Shown here one piece after another: positions 6,673-14,303 of a stretch of DNA of 15,464 nucleotides. The notes beneath the pieces were generated by a model. It ran no database searches. It was not told the origin of the DNA and worked only from the letters and a program-made list of their open reading frames with translations. Numbering within the stretch: the first letter of the stretch is position 1; each line of letters opens with the position of its first letter. The translations under genes were made by a program, and so were the position numbers. Source of the DNA: Rhodospirillales bacterium (GTDB lineage Bacteria; Pseudomonadota; Alphaproteobacteria; Rhodospirillales; JASLLV01); the NCBI GenBank assembly GCA_030754475.1, contig JASMAE010000149.1, forward strand, positions 1 to 15,464. The letters run 5' to 3'.

Positions 6673-7107
6673 GTGAACGAAAGCGCCGGTCAGGCGCGGA
6701 CGCTGCGCGACGCGTTCGACCGGCTTGAGATCGCTGAGCTGTATGCCAAGTACGCCTTGGCGCTCGATGATCAGGACCTCGAGCTGATGGCCGCTTGTTT
6801 CACAGAAGACGTCGAATTCATCCCCGGTAATCCCGACGCTCCGGCACGGACGGGGATCAAGGCGAACCAGGACCGCCTCGTCCAACGCCACCGCGAAGCG
6901 AACTTCCGCGAACGCCACATCACCACGCATCCCGTGATCCGGACGCTCGCGGAGAACCGCGCCGAGGCGTCGGCCGAGGCCGTCATCTACGTCAGCCACG
7001 ACGGCGCGCCGCCCAAGCTCCAGGCGATCGGCCGCTACGACGACATCCTCGAACGACACCAGGAAGGCTGGAAGTTCGCGCGGCGGCTCTTCGTGCGTGA
7101 CGTGTGA
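6673..7107 (+). CDS. SnoaL/NTF2-like protein, second of a tandem pair
   Basis: It has exactly the same length (144 residues) as the gene 39 bp upstream and aligns without gaps, with about 80 identical residues by hand count. Shared blocks include YALALD-QDL, GIKANQDRLV-RHR, FRERH-TTHPVIRTL, SAE-VI and GRYDD-LE. Differences cluster in the strand and loop after the first helices (KFKCGIPGVPYRE here becomes EFIPGNPDAPART) and in the SAE-VI region, where the barrel pocket would be lined. This fits an old duplication with a shifted substrate or a heteromeric pair. The start is GTG with a good AAGGAG. Its stop lies 44 bp before the preferred SDR start, and an in-frame SDR GTG overlaps the stop as GTGA. 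Probable small-molecule enzyme (dehydratase, isomerase or lyase type); not assignable further. Confidence 0.87.
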   Translation: MNESAGQARTLRDAFDRLEIAELYAKYALALDDQDLELMAACFTEDVEFIPGNPDAPARTGIKANQDRLVQRHREANFRERHITTHPVIRTLAENRAEASAEAVIYVSHDGAPPKLQAIGRYDDILERHQEGWKFARRLFVRDV

Positions 7108-7140
7108 CGGGCGCGGCGCCGAAACCCCTGTCAGACTACC

Positions 7141-7145
7141 GGGAG
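7141..7145 (+). promoter_or_regulatory. Shine-Dalgarno deciding the SDR start
   Basis: GGGAG lies six bases before ATG 7152. It supports that start over the in-frame GTG at 7104, which overlaps the previous stop but adds 16 residues not usual in the family. Confidence 0.6.
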
Positions 7146-7151
7146 AACGAG

Positions 7152-7895
7152 ATGTTTGCAGGTCAGGTCGGTCTGGTTACCGGCGCGGGGTCGGGGATCG
7201 GCCGCGCCGTCGCCGAGGCGCTTGTCGAGAAGGGCATGCGCGTCGGATGCGCCGACATCGACGCGGCCGGGGCCGAGGAAACGGCGCGAAAACTCGACGG
7301 CGCCATCGCCATCACCATGGACGTCCGCGATCAGGACTCTTGCGAGGCCGCGGTCGAGGCGGCGATCACCGAATTCAGCCGCCTCGACGCGCTGGTGACG
7401 GCCGCGGGCGTCCAGGTCCGGGAGAAGAAGCGCGCCGACGAATTCGACCGCGACGAATTCGCCCGCATCATCGACGTCAACCTGACCGGAACGTATCTAT
7501 CGGCGCGCGCGGCGGCGCGGGCGATGATCGCCCAGGAGCGGGGCGGGCGCATGGTGCTGATCGGCTCGATCGGCGGCCAGACCACGCCCATGTTCGGGAT
7601 CGCGCCCTACACCGCGTCCAAGGGCGGCGTGACCATGCTCGGCCGCTCGCTGGCCTACGACTGGGCCCAGCACGATATCCGGGTCAACGTTCTCGCGCCC
7701 GGCGTCGTGCGCACGCCGATGACGGCGGCGAGCTTCGCCGATCCCGAGAAGTACCGCGCCTTCCTCGACCACATCCCCATGGGCCGGGTCGCCGAGGTGG
7801 GGGAGATGGCGAGCGTCGCGGTGTTCCTGCTCTCGGACGCGGCCGCCTACATGACGGGCGCGTTCGTGCCGGTGGACGGGGGCTGGCTCACTTAA
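7152..7895 (+). CDS. Short-chain dehydrogenase/reductase (classical SDR)
   Basis: The 247-residue protein has all marks of a classical NAD(P)-dependent SDR: TGAGSGIG at 10-17 for the dinucleotide, an acidic residue after the second strand (D35 in CADID) favouring NAD(H), VTAAG in place of NNAG near 82-86, N110, the catalytic S139 (GSIGG), Y153 and K157 (YTASK), and the PG motif APGVVRTPM at about 182-190. The C-terminus (MTGAFVPVDGGWLT) is the usual SDR ending. These enzymes oxidise secondary alcohols or reduce ketones; the sequence does not give the substrate. It sits between the SnoaL pair and the GST, 15 bp before the latter, in the same orientation and so probably in one transcript. Confidence 0.93.
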   Translation: MFAGQVGLVTGAGSGIGRAVAEALVEKGMRVGCADIDAAGAEETARKLDGAIAITMDVRDQDSCEAAVEAAITEFSRLDALVTAAGVQVREKKRADEFDRDEFARIIDVNLTGTYLSARAAARAMIAQERGGRMVLIGSIGGQTTPMFGIAPYTASKGGVTMLGRSLAYDWAQHDIRVNVLAPGVVRTPMTAASFADPEKYRAFLDHIPMGRVAEVGEMASVAVFLLSDAAAYMTGAFVPVDGGWLT

Positions 7896-7910
7896 CCCGG
7901 CCGGCGCGCG

Positions 7911-8600
7911 GTGGCCATCACACTTTACGAGATCGTCGCCGCGGGCGACGCGCGCATCAGCAACAACTGTTGGCGGACGCGCATGGCGCTTGCCCACAAG
8001 GGGCTGGCGTATGAGACGCGCGCGTGCCGCCATGTCGACATCGCACGAATCTGCGACAGCCGCCGCAAGGGACTTCCGGTCATCGAGGACGGGGCCTGCG
8101 TGATCGAGGACAGCTGGCGCATCGCCGAACACTTAGAATGCGCTTATGCTCACGGGGCGAGCCTGTTCGATGGCGAAGCGGGGCGCGCGTTCGCGCTGTT
8201 CGTGCATGTCTGGCTCAGGCCCGCCGTGCACTTGCCCGCGGTGCAAATGCTCGCCGGCGACCTCCACGACCGGCTCTTGCCCGAGGACCGGGCGTATTTC
8301 CGCTCGCGCCAAGAAGCGCGGTTCGGCCGCACCCTCGAGGAGATGCAGGCGGACCGCGAGGGGCGAATCGACGCGTGGCGCGAATTGCTCGAGCCCTTGC
8401 GCGCCTGCGTCTTGGACCGGCCCTTCCTGGGTGGGGAACGGCCGCTGTACGTGGATTACGTCGTCTTCGGGACCTTTCAGTGGGCGCGGATGATCAGCCC
8501 CTTCCGGCTTCTCGCCGACGGCGATCCGCTGGCCGCGTGGTTCGAGCGTTGCCTCGATCTCTTCGCCGGAACGGGGCGCGCGGTGGACGCGTTCTACTGA
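7911..8600 (+). CDS. LigE-type glutathione S-transferase
   Basis: Length 229 residues. The N-terminal thioredoxin-like domain shows SNNCWRTRMALAHKGL (17-32), the cis-proline loop KGLPVIEDG (53-61) and EDSWRIAEHL (66-75), which binds the gamma-glutamyl part of glutathione. The C-terminal helical domain has FGRTLEEMQADREGRI, PFLGGERPLYVDYVVFG and FQWARMISPFRLL, the pattern I associate with the LigE / beta-etherase-like branch of bacterial GSTs. Such enzymes can cleave beta-aryl ethers with glutathione, though most members have other or unknown roles. GTG 7911 is chosen since only it gives the complete first strand; its ribosome site is weak and translation may be coupled to the SDR 15 bp upstream. 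Next to an SDR, this recalls the Lig ether-cleavage gene order, but that is suggestive only. Confidence 0.88.
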   Translation: MAITLYEIVAAGDARISNNCWRTRMALAHKGLAYETRACRHVDIARICDSRRKGLPVIEDGACVIEDSWRIAEHLECAYAHGASLFDGEAGRAFALFVHVWLRPAVHLPAVQMLAGDLHDRLLPEDRAYFRSRQEARFGRTLEEMQADREGRIDAWRELLEPLRACVLDRPFLGGERPLYVDYVVFGTFQWARMISPFRLLADGDPLAAWFERCLDLFAGTGRAVDAFY

Positions 8601-8728
8601 ACGGGAGGCGGTGTAAAGTGGCGGCGGCCTTGCCCGGCGACGGAGGCGGCGGTATCGTTTCCGCCCAGGCACGCGCCCGCGGCAGTCCTCCGCCGGCACA
8701 GTCCCCATCGTGGCCCGAAGGGTGGTTC

Positions 8729-9889
8729 ATGGATATCGAGACCGACGTGCTCGTCATCGGCGGCGGGGTCGCCGGCTGCGCCACCGCGCTCTATCTCGCC
8801 CGCGAAGGGGTGGAGGTGGTGGTGATCGACCGCGCCGACGTCAACGGCGAGGCGTCGGGGGCGAATGCCGGCTCCATTCACTCGCAGATGTCGTTCAACA
8901 GTTTCAACGACCAGACCCCGGAATGGATCGAGGCGTACCTGCCGGTCCTGCCGTTGCTGAAGCTTTCGATCGAGGTCTGGAAGGAGCTGGCGGGCGAGTT
9001 CGACGACGACATCGAGTTGGTGACCGAGGGTGGGCTGATGGTGGCCGAATCCGAGGACCAGATCGCGCTCTTGGAACGCAAGGTGGCGCTGGAGAACAGC
9101 CACGGAGTCGAATCGTCGATCATCGGCCGCGACGAGGTGGTCCGCCTAGCGCCCTATGTCTCGGAGCGCGTGGTCGGGGCGGAATTCTGCCCCAATGAGG
9201 GCAAGATCAACCCGCTGCTGGCAACGGTGGCGATCGCACGCGCCGCCGAAAGCGCGGGCGCCCGCATCCGGCGGTTCACCGAGCTCAATGCGTTGACGTC
9301 CGGAAAGACGGGTTTCGAGGCGACGACGAACCAGGGGCGGATTCGGTGCGCGCGCGTCGTGATCGCCGCGGGCGGCTGGTGCGATGCGATCGGCGATCTA
9401 CTCGGCATTACGTTGCCTGCCGGCGGGCGGCCGATCCAAATGAACGTCACCGAGCCGACCGAACACAAGGTCAACCATCTGGTCTATACCGCAGGACGCA
9501 AGCTCACCTTCAAGCAGGCCAAGGCCGGCAACTTGATCATCGGCGGCGGCTGGCCCGCGACCTTGAATCCGGCGACCGGCCTGCCTGCGGTGGTGCGCGA
9601 AACGATGCAGGCGAATCTGTGGACGGCGATGCAGGTGGTTCCGGACGTGGCGCACTTGCGCGTAATCCGCACCTGGGCCGGTACCGTGAACGAAACCCCG
9701 GACGGCAGGCCGGTTCTGGGGCCGGTTCCCGGTGTCCCCGGCCTGTTCGTCAACACCTTCCCCGGCATGGGCTACACGGCCGGGCCCTGCTGCGCGCGCA
9801 TCCTTGCCGAGGCCATGTGCGGCAAGAACCTGTCGTTCGACATCGGGATCGGGGCGATCGACCGGTTCGCGAAGGCCGATCACGCGTGA
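8729..9889 (+). CDS. FAD-dependent oxidoreductase, DAO family
   Basis: The 386-residue protein opens with an FAD-binding Rossmann motif, VLVIGGGVAGCATALYLA (8-25), and an acidic residue ending strand two (D34), followed by GEASGANAGSIHSQ (40-53), a flavin-contact segment. Near the C-terminus are RTWAG (314-318), TPDGRPVLGPVPGVPGLF (323-340) and GMGYTAGPCCARILAEAM (346-363), typical of the D-amino-acid oxidase / sarcosine oxidase beta / glycine oxidase superfamily. No signal peptide or added domain is seen. Members oxidise the C-N bond of primary or N-substituted amino acids; several single-domain members work with partner subunits, none of which is visible here. It follows the GST after 128 bp with a weak ribosome site, and precedes the cyclodeaminase-like gene by 28 bp. 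The product of such an enzyme, an imine, is what the next family handles, which makes the pairing meaningful. Confidence 0.9.
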   Translation: MDIETDVLVIGGGVAGCATALYLAREGVEVVVIDRADVNGEASGANAGSIHSQMSFNSFNDQTPEWIEAYLPVLPLLKLSIEVWKELAGEFDDDIELVTEGGLMVAESEDQIALLERKVALENSHGVESSIIGRDEVVRLAPYVSERVVGAEFCPNEGKINPLLATVAIARAAESAGARIRRFTELNALTSGKTGFEATTNQGRIRCARVVIAAGGWCDAIGDLLGITLPAGGRPIQMNVTEPTEHKVNHLVYTAGRKLTFKQAKAGNLIIGGGWPATLNPATGLPAVVRETMQANLWTAMQVVPDVAHLRVIRTWAGTVNETPDGRPVLGPVPGVPGLFVNTFPGMGYTAGPCCARILAEAMCGKNLSFDIGIGAIDRFAKADHA

Positions 9890-9917
9890 ATCGCGCGCCC
9901 GGCACCGGAGCCGGACC

Positions 9918-10961
9918 GTGATCGTCCTCACCGAGACCGACGTCCGCGGGCTATTGCGCGTCGAGGACTCCTTCACATGCATCGAAGAGGCTTGGCGCCG
10001 CTACGGGGCCGAACGCGCGGTTACATCCACGCCCGCGATGTCCGTGATGGTCGTCCCCGGCGAGGCGCCGACGCCATGGGGGATCAAGGGGGCGGTGCTG
10101 CCGTCACTCGGGCTGGCCGGGATTTTCTTCGGCGCCCAGTTCGGCAGCTACACTTTCGCCGTCTGCGACAGCCGGACCGGCGTGATCCTGGGGCTCGTCG
10201 AGCAGAGCTGGCTCACCAAGCGCCGCACGGCCGTCACCGCGGCGATCACTGCCAAGCACCTGGCGACGCCCGGTGCCTCGGTGGCGGCGGTGATCGGGGC
10301 CGGGCGAATCGGCGCCGAAGCGGTCCGGATGCTGGACCACGCGTTCGATCTGGCCGCAATCCGCATCGCGTCCCGCACCATCGACGGCGCCGAGGCTGTC
10401 TCGGCGGCGCTTCAAGGCGAGGTCGCAGCGCCGTTGAGTGCCGCGACGGTCGCGGACGCGGTGGCGGGCGCCGACATCGTCGTCACGCTGACCCTCGCCC
10501 AAGCGCCCGTCATCGCGCCGGGCATGCTGGCCGAGGGCGCGGTGCTGTGCTCCATGGGCGGGGTTCACGAAGTGGAATTCGCGGTGCTGGCCCAAATCGA
10601 CCGGGTGATCGTCGACGAGCTCGACTACGCGCTGCTGCGCGGCGACTTCGCCGCCTGGATCGGCCGCGGCGAGATCACGCGGGAAGCCTTGGAGGCGCGC
10701 ATCGACGCCGACATGGGCGCCGTCGTCGGCGGCCTCGCGCCGGGGCGAACGGGCGGGTGCGAACGCATTCTCGCCGTCATCCAAGGAATGGCGGTCTGCG
10801 ACCTGGCGCAGGCCGCGTTGGCGATCGAGCGCGCCCGCGAGGCCGGCGTCGGGACCCATGTTCCGCTGCAAGCGCAGCGCGGTGCCCCGATCGGCGAGGA
10901 CCACGCGCGCATCGCGCGCCTGGTCGCCGAGGGACTGCGCCCGCAGGGGAAGGCGCGCTGA
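9918..10961 (+). CDS. Ornithine cyclodeaminase / mu-crystallin family protein
   Basis: GTG 9918 with GGAG seven bases ahead gives 347 residues, the normal family size. Seen motifs are the N-terminal helix-strand LTETDVRGLL, GIKGAV (K57, near the usual substrate lysine), LTKRRTAVTAAITAKHLA (99-116, with the substrate-binding Arg-Thr), the NAD(P) motif VIGAGRIGAEAV (125-136) and GADIVVTLTLAQAPVI. The family covers ornithine cyclodeaminase, alanine dehydrogenase, ketimine and pyrroline-carboxylate reductases, iminosuccinate reductase and EutC of ectoine use, so the name alone does not give the reaction. Lying 28 bp after a flavin amine oxidase and 73 bp before a transaminase, an imine reductase or amino-acid deaminase role is the best inference. 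A proline-forming ornithine cyclodeaminase is possible but not favoured by context. Confidence 0.88.
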   Translation: MIVLTETDVRGLLRVEDSFTCIEEAWRRYGAERAVTSTPAMSVMVVPGEAPTPWGIKGAVLPSLGLAGIFFGAQFGSYTFAVCDSRTGVILGLVEQSWLTKRRTAVTAAITAKHLATPGASVAAVIGAGRIGAEAVRMLDHAFDLAAIRIASRTIDGAEAVSAALQGEVAAPLSAATVADAVAGADIVVTLTLAQAPVIAPGMLAEGAVLCSMGGVHEVEFAVLAQIDRVIVDELDYALLRGDFAAWIGRGEITREALEARIDADMGAVVGGLAPGRTGGCERILAVIQGMAVCDLAQAALAIERAREAGVGTHVPLQAQRGAPIGEDHARIARLVAEGLRPQGKAR

Positions 10962-11034
10962 CGGCGCCGCCTTGACTGGCCTGTCGCCGGGTGCTGTGAT
11001 GGCTGGAAGGCGCGTGCGAGCGGAAGGACGGGCG

Positions 11035-12390
11035 ATGGACGCGGTCGCGGCCGAGAACCGAGAATTTGTGCTCTTCCCCTGGTCGAAGCAGAACACGCTC
11101 GCTCCACTCACGATCGCTCGCGCCGAAGGCCCCTATTTCTGGGACGCCGACGGCGGGCGATACGTCGATTTCTCCAACCAGCTCGTTTGCGTCAACGCCG
11201 GCCACCAACACCCGAAGATCGTCGCCGCGGTAAAGGCGCAGGCGGCCACGCTTTGCTACGCGGCGCCCAGCTTCGCGACCGAGGTCCGGGGCCGGCTCGC
11301 GCGCTTGATCGCCGACGTGACGCCAGGCGATCTCGCCAAGACCTACTTTTCGTCGGGCGGCTCGGAGGCGATAGAATACGCGATCAAGATCGCCAAGATG
11401 GTGACCGGCCGGCCCAAGATCATCGCCCGCTACCGTTCCTATCACGGCGCCAGTTCGGGCGCGGTGAGCCTCACCGGCGACGCGCGCCGGCCCCATAACG
11501 AGCCCGGCATGGTAGGCGCGCTGCACGCGTTTTCGCCGCTCTGCTACCACTGCACATTCGGCCACAAGCCGGACAGTTGCGCGCGCGAGTGCGTCGGCGC
11601 GATCGAGGAGTTGATCGAGTTCGAGAACCCGGACTTCATCGCGGCGATCATCGTCGAGCCCATCACCGGGCCCGCCAACAACCTGATCGTGCCGGTGGAC
11701 GATTACCTTCCGCGCCTGCGCGCGCTTTGCGACAAATACGGAATTCTCTTGATTGCCGACGAGATCATGTCGGGATGGGGACGCACGGGCCGCTGGTTCG
11801 GCGTCGACCATTACGGAGTCGTTCCCGACATCTTGGTGACGGCCAAGGGCCTCACGAACTCGGCCGTGCCGCTCGGCGCGACGGTGGTGAGCGAGCGCAT
11901 CGCCGCGTTCATGGACGAAAATACGCTTTGGTCGGGATCCACTTATTCGGGCCACGCGCTGGCTTGCGCTGCCGGGATCGCGGCGATCGGCGTCTATCGT
12001 GATGAAGGCCTGATCGAGAACTCGGCCCGCTTGGGCGAGGTCCTGCTGGGCGCGCTCGAAGCGCTCAAGGAAAAGCACGGATGCGTCGGCGACGTCCGTG
12101 GCAAGGGCCTGTTCTCAGGCATCGAGCTGGTTAGCGATCGCGCGACGCGGGCGCCGTTGCTGCCGGATCGGACCGAAGCGTTCTTCGCTGCCAGCGGCGG
12201 GCTCGGGCGCATCAAAAAGGCGCTCGCCGACAATGGCGTCTACGTCTATTTGCGTCCCAACATGCTCGGCATCGCGCCCGCGCTCTGCATTACCGAGGAC
12301 CAGCTGCTCGACGGCCTGGCGCGCATCGACAAGGTCCTCGACGTCGCTGATTCGCTGATCGCGGACTCGCGCGCGGCGGCCACCCAGTAG
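11035..12390 (+). CDS. Class III (omega) aminotransferase
   Basis: ATG 11035, with GGAAGG seven bases ahead, gives 451 residues, standard for class III PLP aminotransferases. Landmarks: LVCVNAGHQHPKIVAAV (50-66), YFSSGGSEAIEYAIK (104-118; phosphate loop), YRSYHGASSGAVSLTG (133-148), LLIADEIMSGWGRTGRWF (238-255; D242 to the pyridine nitrogen) and TAKGLTNSAVPLG (269-281) with Schiff-base lysine K271. A four-cysteine segment, LCYHCTFGHKPDSCAREC (C170, C173, C182, C186), sits in the middle; cysteine-rich inserts of this sort occur in members resembling taurine:pyruvate and related omega-amino-acid aminotransferases. Likely substrates are terminal or beta amines with pyruvate or a 2-oxo acid as acceptor. 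Upstream ATG 10999 would add 12 residues but lacks conservation. An oxo-acid or aldehyde would be passed on for oxidation. Confidence 0.92.
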   Translation: MDAVAAENREFVLFPWSKQNTLAPLTIARAEGPYFWDADGGRYVDFSNQLVCVNAGHQHPKIVAAVKAQAATLCYAAPSFATEVRGRLARLIADVTPGDLAKTYFSSGGSEAIEYAIKIAKMVTGRPKIIARYRSYHGASSGAVSLTGDARRPHNEPGMVGALHAFSPLCYHCTFGHKPDSCARECVGAIEELIEFENPDFIAAIIVEPITGPANNLIVPVDDYLPRLRALCDKYGILLIADEIMSGWGRTGRWFGVDHYGVVPDILVTAKGLTNSAVPLGATVVSERIAAFMDENTLWSGSTYSGHALACAAGIAAIGVYRDEGLIENSARLGEVLLGALEALKEKHGCVGDVRGKGLFSGIELVSDRATRAPLLPDRTEAFFAASGGLGRIKKALADNGVYVYLRPNMLGIAPALCITEDQLLDGLARIDKVLDVADSLIADSRAAATQ

Positions 12391-12401
12391 CGACGAAGGC
12401 G

Positions 12402-12418
12402 CGGGCGCATCGCGCCCG
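12402..12418 (+). other. GC-rich hairpin between aminotransferase and deacetylase-family gene
   Basis: CGGGCGC (12402-12408) pairs perfectly with GCGCCCG (12412-12418) across a three-base ATC loop. It lies 12 bp after the aminotransferase stop and 38 bp before the next start. There is no following U-run, so it is not a classical terminator. It may reduce read-through or protect the upstream mRNA. Confidence 0.4.
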
Positions 12419-12456
12419 GCGGTCTTGGGCTTCGCCGGACCAACAGGGAGGAAATC

Positions 12457-13296
12457 ATGGCGCGTCACCTTGTCTGCCTCACCTTCGATTTCGATACCGT
12501 GTCGGGCTGGATCGCCCGCGGCCTTACGACGCCGACACCCATTTCGCGAGGCGAGTTCGGGGTGGTCGGGGCGGCGCGTATCCTGGCGCTCCTCAACAAG
12601 TACGGGATTCGGTCCACCTGGTTCATTCCCGGCATCGTGATCGAAACCTACCCAAAAGAGAGCAAGCGCGTCGTCGACGAGCGCCACGAGATCGCCCACC
12701 ACGGCTGGACCCATGTCCCACCCGCCGACTTGAGCCTCGAGAAGGAGGAAGACGGGATCGTGCGCGGGATCGAATCGATCGAACGGCTCGCGGGCCGCAA
12801 GCCCCGCGGCTACCGCTCGCCGTCGTGGGATCTGAGCGAGCACACCATCGAGCTTCTGCTCAAATATGGCTTTTTCTACGACACCAGCCTCATGGGCGAC
12901 GACTACACGCCCTACCGCGCACGCACCGGCGACGTGATCGCGCTCGAAGAGCCGGTGCGCTTCGGCCGGGCGACGCCCTTGATCGAAATGCCCATCAGCT
13001 GGACGTTGGACGACTATCCCCACTTCGAATTCGTCCGCACGAAAACCTTCATCCTCGAGGGCATGCGCGCCGCGGGGGGCGTGCTTGAGAACTGGTTCGA
13101 CGACTTCGACTACATGACACGCATCACCGAGTGGGGCGTGCTCACGTACACGTTCCATCCTTACGTCATCGGCCGCGGCCACCGCATGCTGCTCTTGGAG
13201 CGCCTCATCCTCAAGCTGCTGGAGCACGGCGCGATCTTCACCACCATGGAGGACGCGGCCGACGAGTACGCCGAACGTTTCCCCCTGGTCGGATGA
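12457..13296 (+). CDS. Polysaccharide-deacetylase-superfamily hydrolase (amide/imide hydrolase type)
   Basis: The 279-residue protein starts at ATG 12457 with AGGGAGG five bases ahead, the best ribosome site in the run. It has the NodB-homology motifs: TFDFD (9-13, with D11 and D13), the metal pair in HHGWTH (H82 and H86), GYRSPSWDLS (118-127) and FHPYVIG (233-239, catalytic His). There is no signal peptide and no membrane segment, so it works in the cytoplasm, away from cell-wall or capsule polymers. The motifs and length suit the branch with PuuE-type allantoinases, cyclic imidases and H. pylori HP0310-like proteins better than exported chitin or peptidoglycan deacetylases. Its stop overlaps the next start as ATGA. 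Likely job: metal-dependent hydrolysis of an amide, imide or formyl group in a small metabolite; the exact substrate is not readable. Confidence 0.88.
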   Translation: MARHLVCLTFDFDTVSGWIARGLTTPTPISRGEFGVVGAARILALLNKYGIRSTWFIPGIVIETYPKESKRVVDERHEIAHHGWTHVPPADLSLEKEEDGIVRGIESIERLAGRKPRGYRSPSWDLSEHTIELLLKYGFFYDTSLMGDDYTPYRARTGDVIALEEPVRFGRATPLIEMPISWTLDDYPHFEFVRTKTFILEGMRAAGGVLENWFDDFDYMTRITEWGVLTYTFHPYVIGRGHRMLLLERLILKLLEHGAIFTTMEDAADEYAERFPLVG

Positions 13297-14303
13297 CGAA
13301 ACGTCCGCGATCCGGCGGCGCGGGAACCAGGCTCGCCGTCCTCGACGATTATCACGGCGCAGCGCTCGCGATGGCGGATTGGTCGGGGCTTCGCGAGCGT
13401 TGCGCGATTACCGTCTTCGACGACCACCTGGCGGACGAGGACGCGATTGCGGCCCGGCTTGAGCCATTTGCGATCGTCTGCATCATGCGCGAACGCACGC
13501 CTTTTTCGCGTGCGTTGCTGGCCAGGCTGCCCGCGCTTCGCCTGCTCGTCACCACCGGCATGGGCAATCGCGCCGTCGATCTGGGCGCCGCGACCGAGCG
13601 CGGTGTCGTGGTCTCGGGCACCCGGGTCGCGCCCTTGAGCACGGCGGAGCTGACCTGGGGTCTGATCCTCGCGCTCGCGCGCAACATCGCGATCGAGGAC
13701 CGCGCGATTCGGAACGGTGCCTGGGGGCGGACCGTCGGCCAGGACCTGATCGGCCGTCGGCTGGGCCTTGTGGGGCTCGGGCGCCTCGGCGCCCGGGTCG
13801 CGCTGATCGGCAAGGCGTTCGGCATGGAGCCCGTCGCCTGGTCCGAGAACCTGACACCCGAGCTGGCCGAAGAAAGGGGCGCGCGCTGGGTGGACAAGAA
13901 AAAATTGTTCGCCGCATCGGACGTTGTCAGCGTGCACTTGGTCTTGAGCGAGCGCACCCGCGGCCTGGTCGGGGCGACCGAGATCGGCTTGATGAAGCCG
14001 GACGCAATCCTGGTCAACACGTCGCGCGGGCCCATCGTCGACGAGGCGGCGCTTCTCAAGGCCTTGCGCGCGGGCAGCATCGCCGGCGCCGGCCTCGACG
14101 TGTTCGAGACCGAACCGCTGGCGGCCGACCATCCCCTGTTCGCGCTCGAGAACGTCGTCTTGACGCCGCATCTCGGCTACGTAACGCGCGACACCTATCG
14201 GGTCTTTTATTCGGATACGGTCGCGGCCGTGGAGGCATACCTCGACGGCCGTCCGATTCGGGTCCTGAACCCCGAAGCCGAATGCTCGGGGCCGCAAGAA
14301 TGA
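13293..14303 (+). CDS. D-2-hydroxyacid dehydrogenase family protein
   Basis: The 336-residue protein begins at ATG 13293, overlapping the previous stop as ATGA. The NAD motif GLVGLGRLGARVA is at 158-170. The catalytic Arg (NTSRGPIVDE, R245), Glu (GLDVFETEPL, E274) and His (TPHLGY, H293) of the family are all present, so an active enzyme is expected. The motif TTGMGNRAVDLGAATERGV (88-106) is the usual substrate-domain hinge. The family contains glycerate, lactate, formate and 3-phosphoglycerate dehydrogenases; serA is unlikely because there is no ACT domain. It probably interconverts a 2-oxo acid and a D-2-hydroxy acid, which fits as a sink for the oxo acid released by the transaminase or flavin oxidase. 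Its stop overlaps the asparaginase start, again as ATGA. Confidence 0.92.
   Translation: MTKRPRSGGAGTRLAVLDDYHGAALAMADWSGLRERCAITVFDDHLADEDAIAARLEPFAIVCIMRERTPFSRALLARLPALRLLVTTGMGNRAVDLGAATERGVVVSGTRVAPLSTAELTWGLILALARNIAIEDRAIRNGAWGRTVGQDLIGRRLGLVGLGRLGARVALIGKAFGMEPVAWSENLTPELAEERGARWVDKKKLFAASDVVSVHLVLSERTRGLVGATEIGLMKPDAILVNTSRGPIVDEAALLKALRAGSIAGAGLDVFETEPLAADHPLFALENVVLTPHLGYVTRDTYRVFYSDTVAAVEAYLDGRPIRVLNPEAECSGPQE

Noticed and set aside
5179..7059. A 626-codon open frame on the minus strand opposite the two SnoaL genes and running through the transporter gene
   Set aside because: It is antisense to two conserved SnoaL paralogues and out of frame with the transporter. Its internal repetition mirrors the paralogues, and its composition is that of a GC-rich shadow frame.
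9918..12390. Ectoine-degradation (EutC) or beta-hydroxyaspartate cycle (BhcD) reading of the cyclodeaminase-family gene
   Set aside because: The partner genes that define those pathways (EutB/EutD/EutE-type; BhcA/BhcB/BhcC) are not in the window.
12457..13296. Cell-wall or capsule deacetylase interpretation of the NodB-fold gene
   Set aside because: No signal peptide or membrane anchor, and it is translationally coupled to metabolic dehydrogenase and amidase genes.
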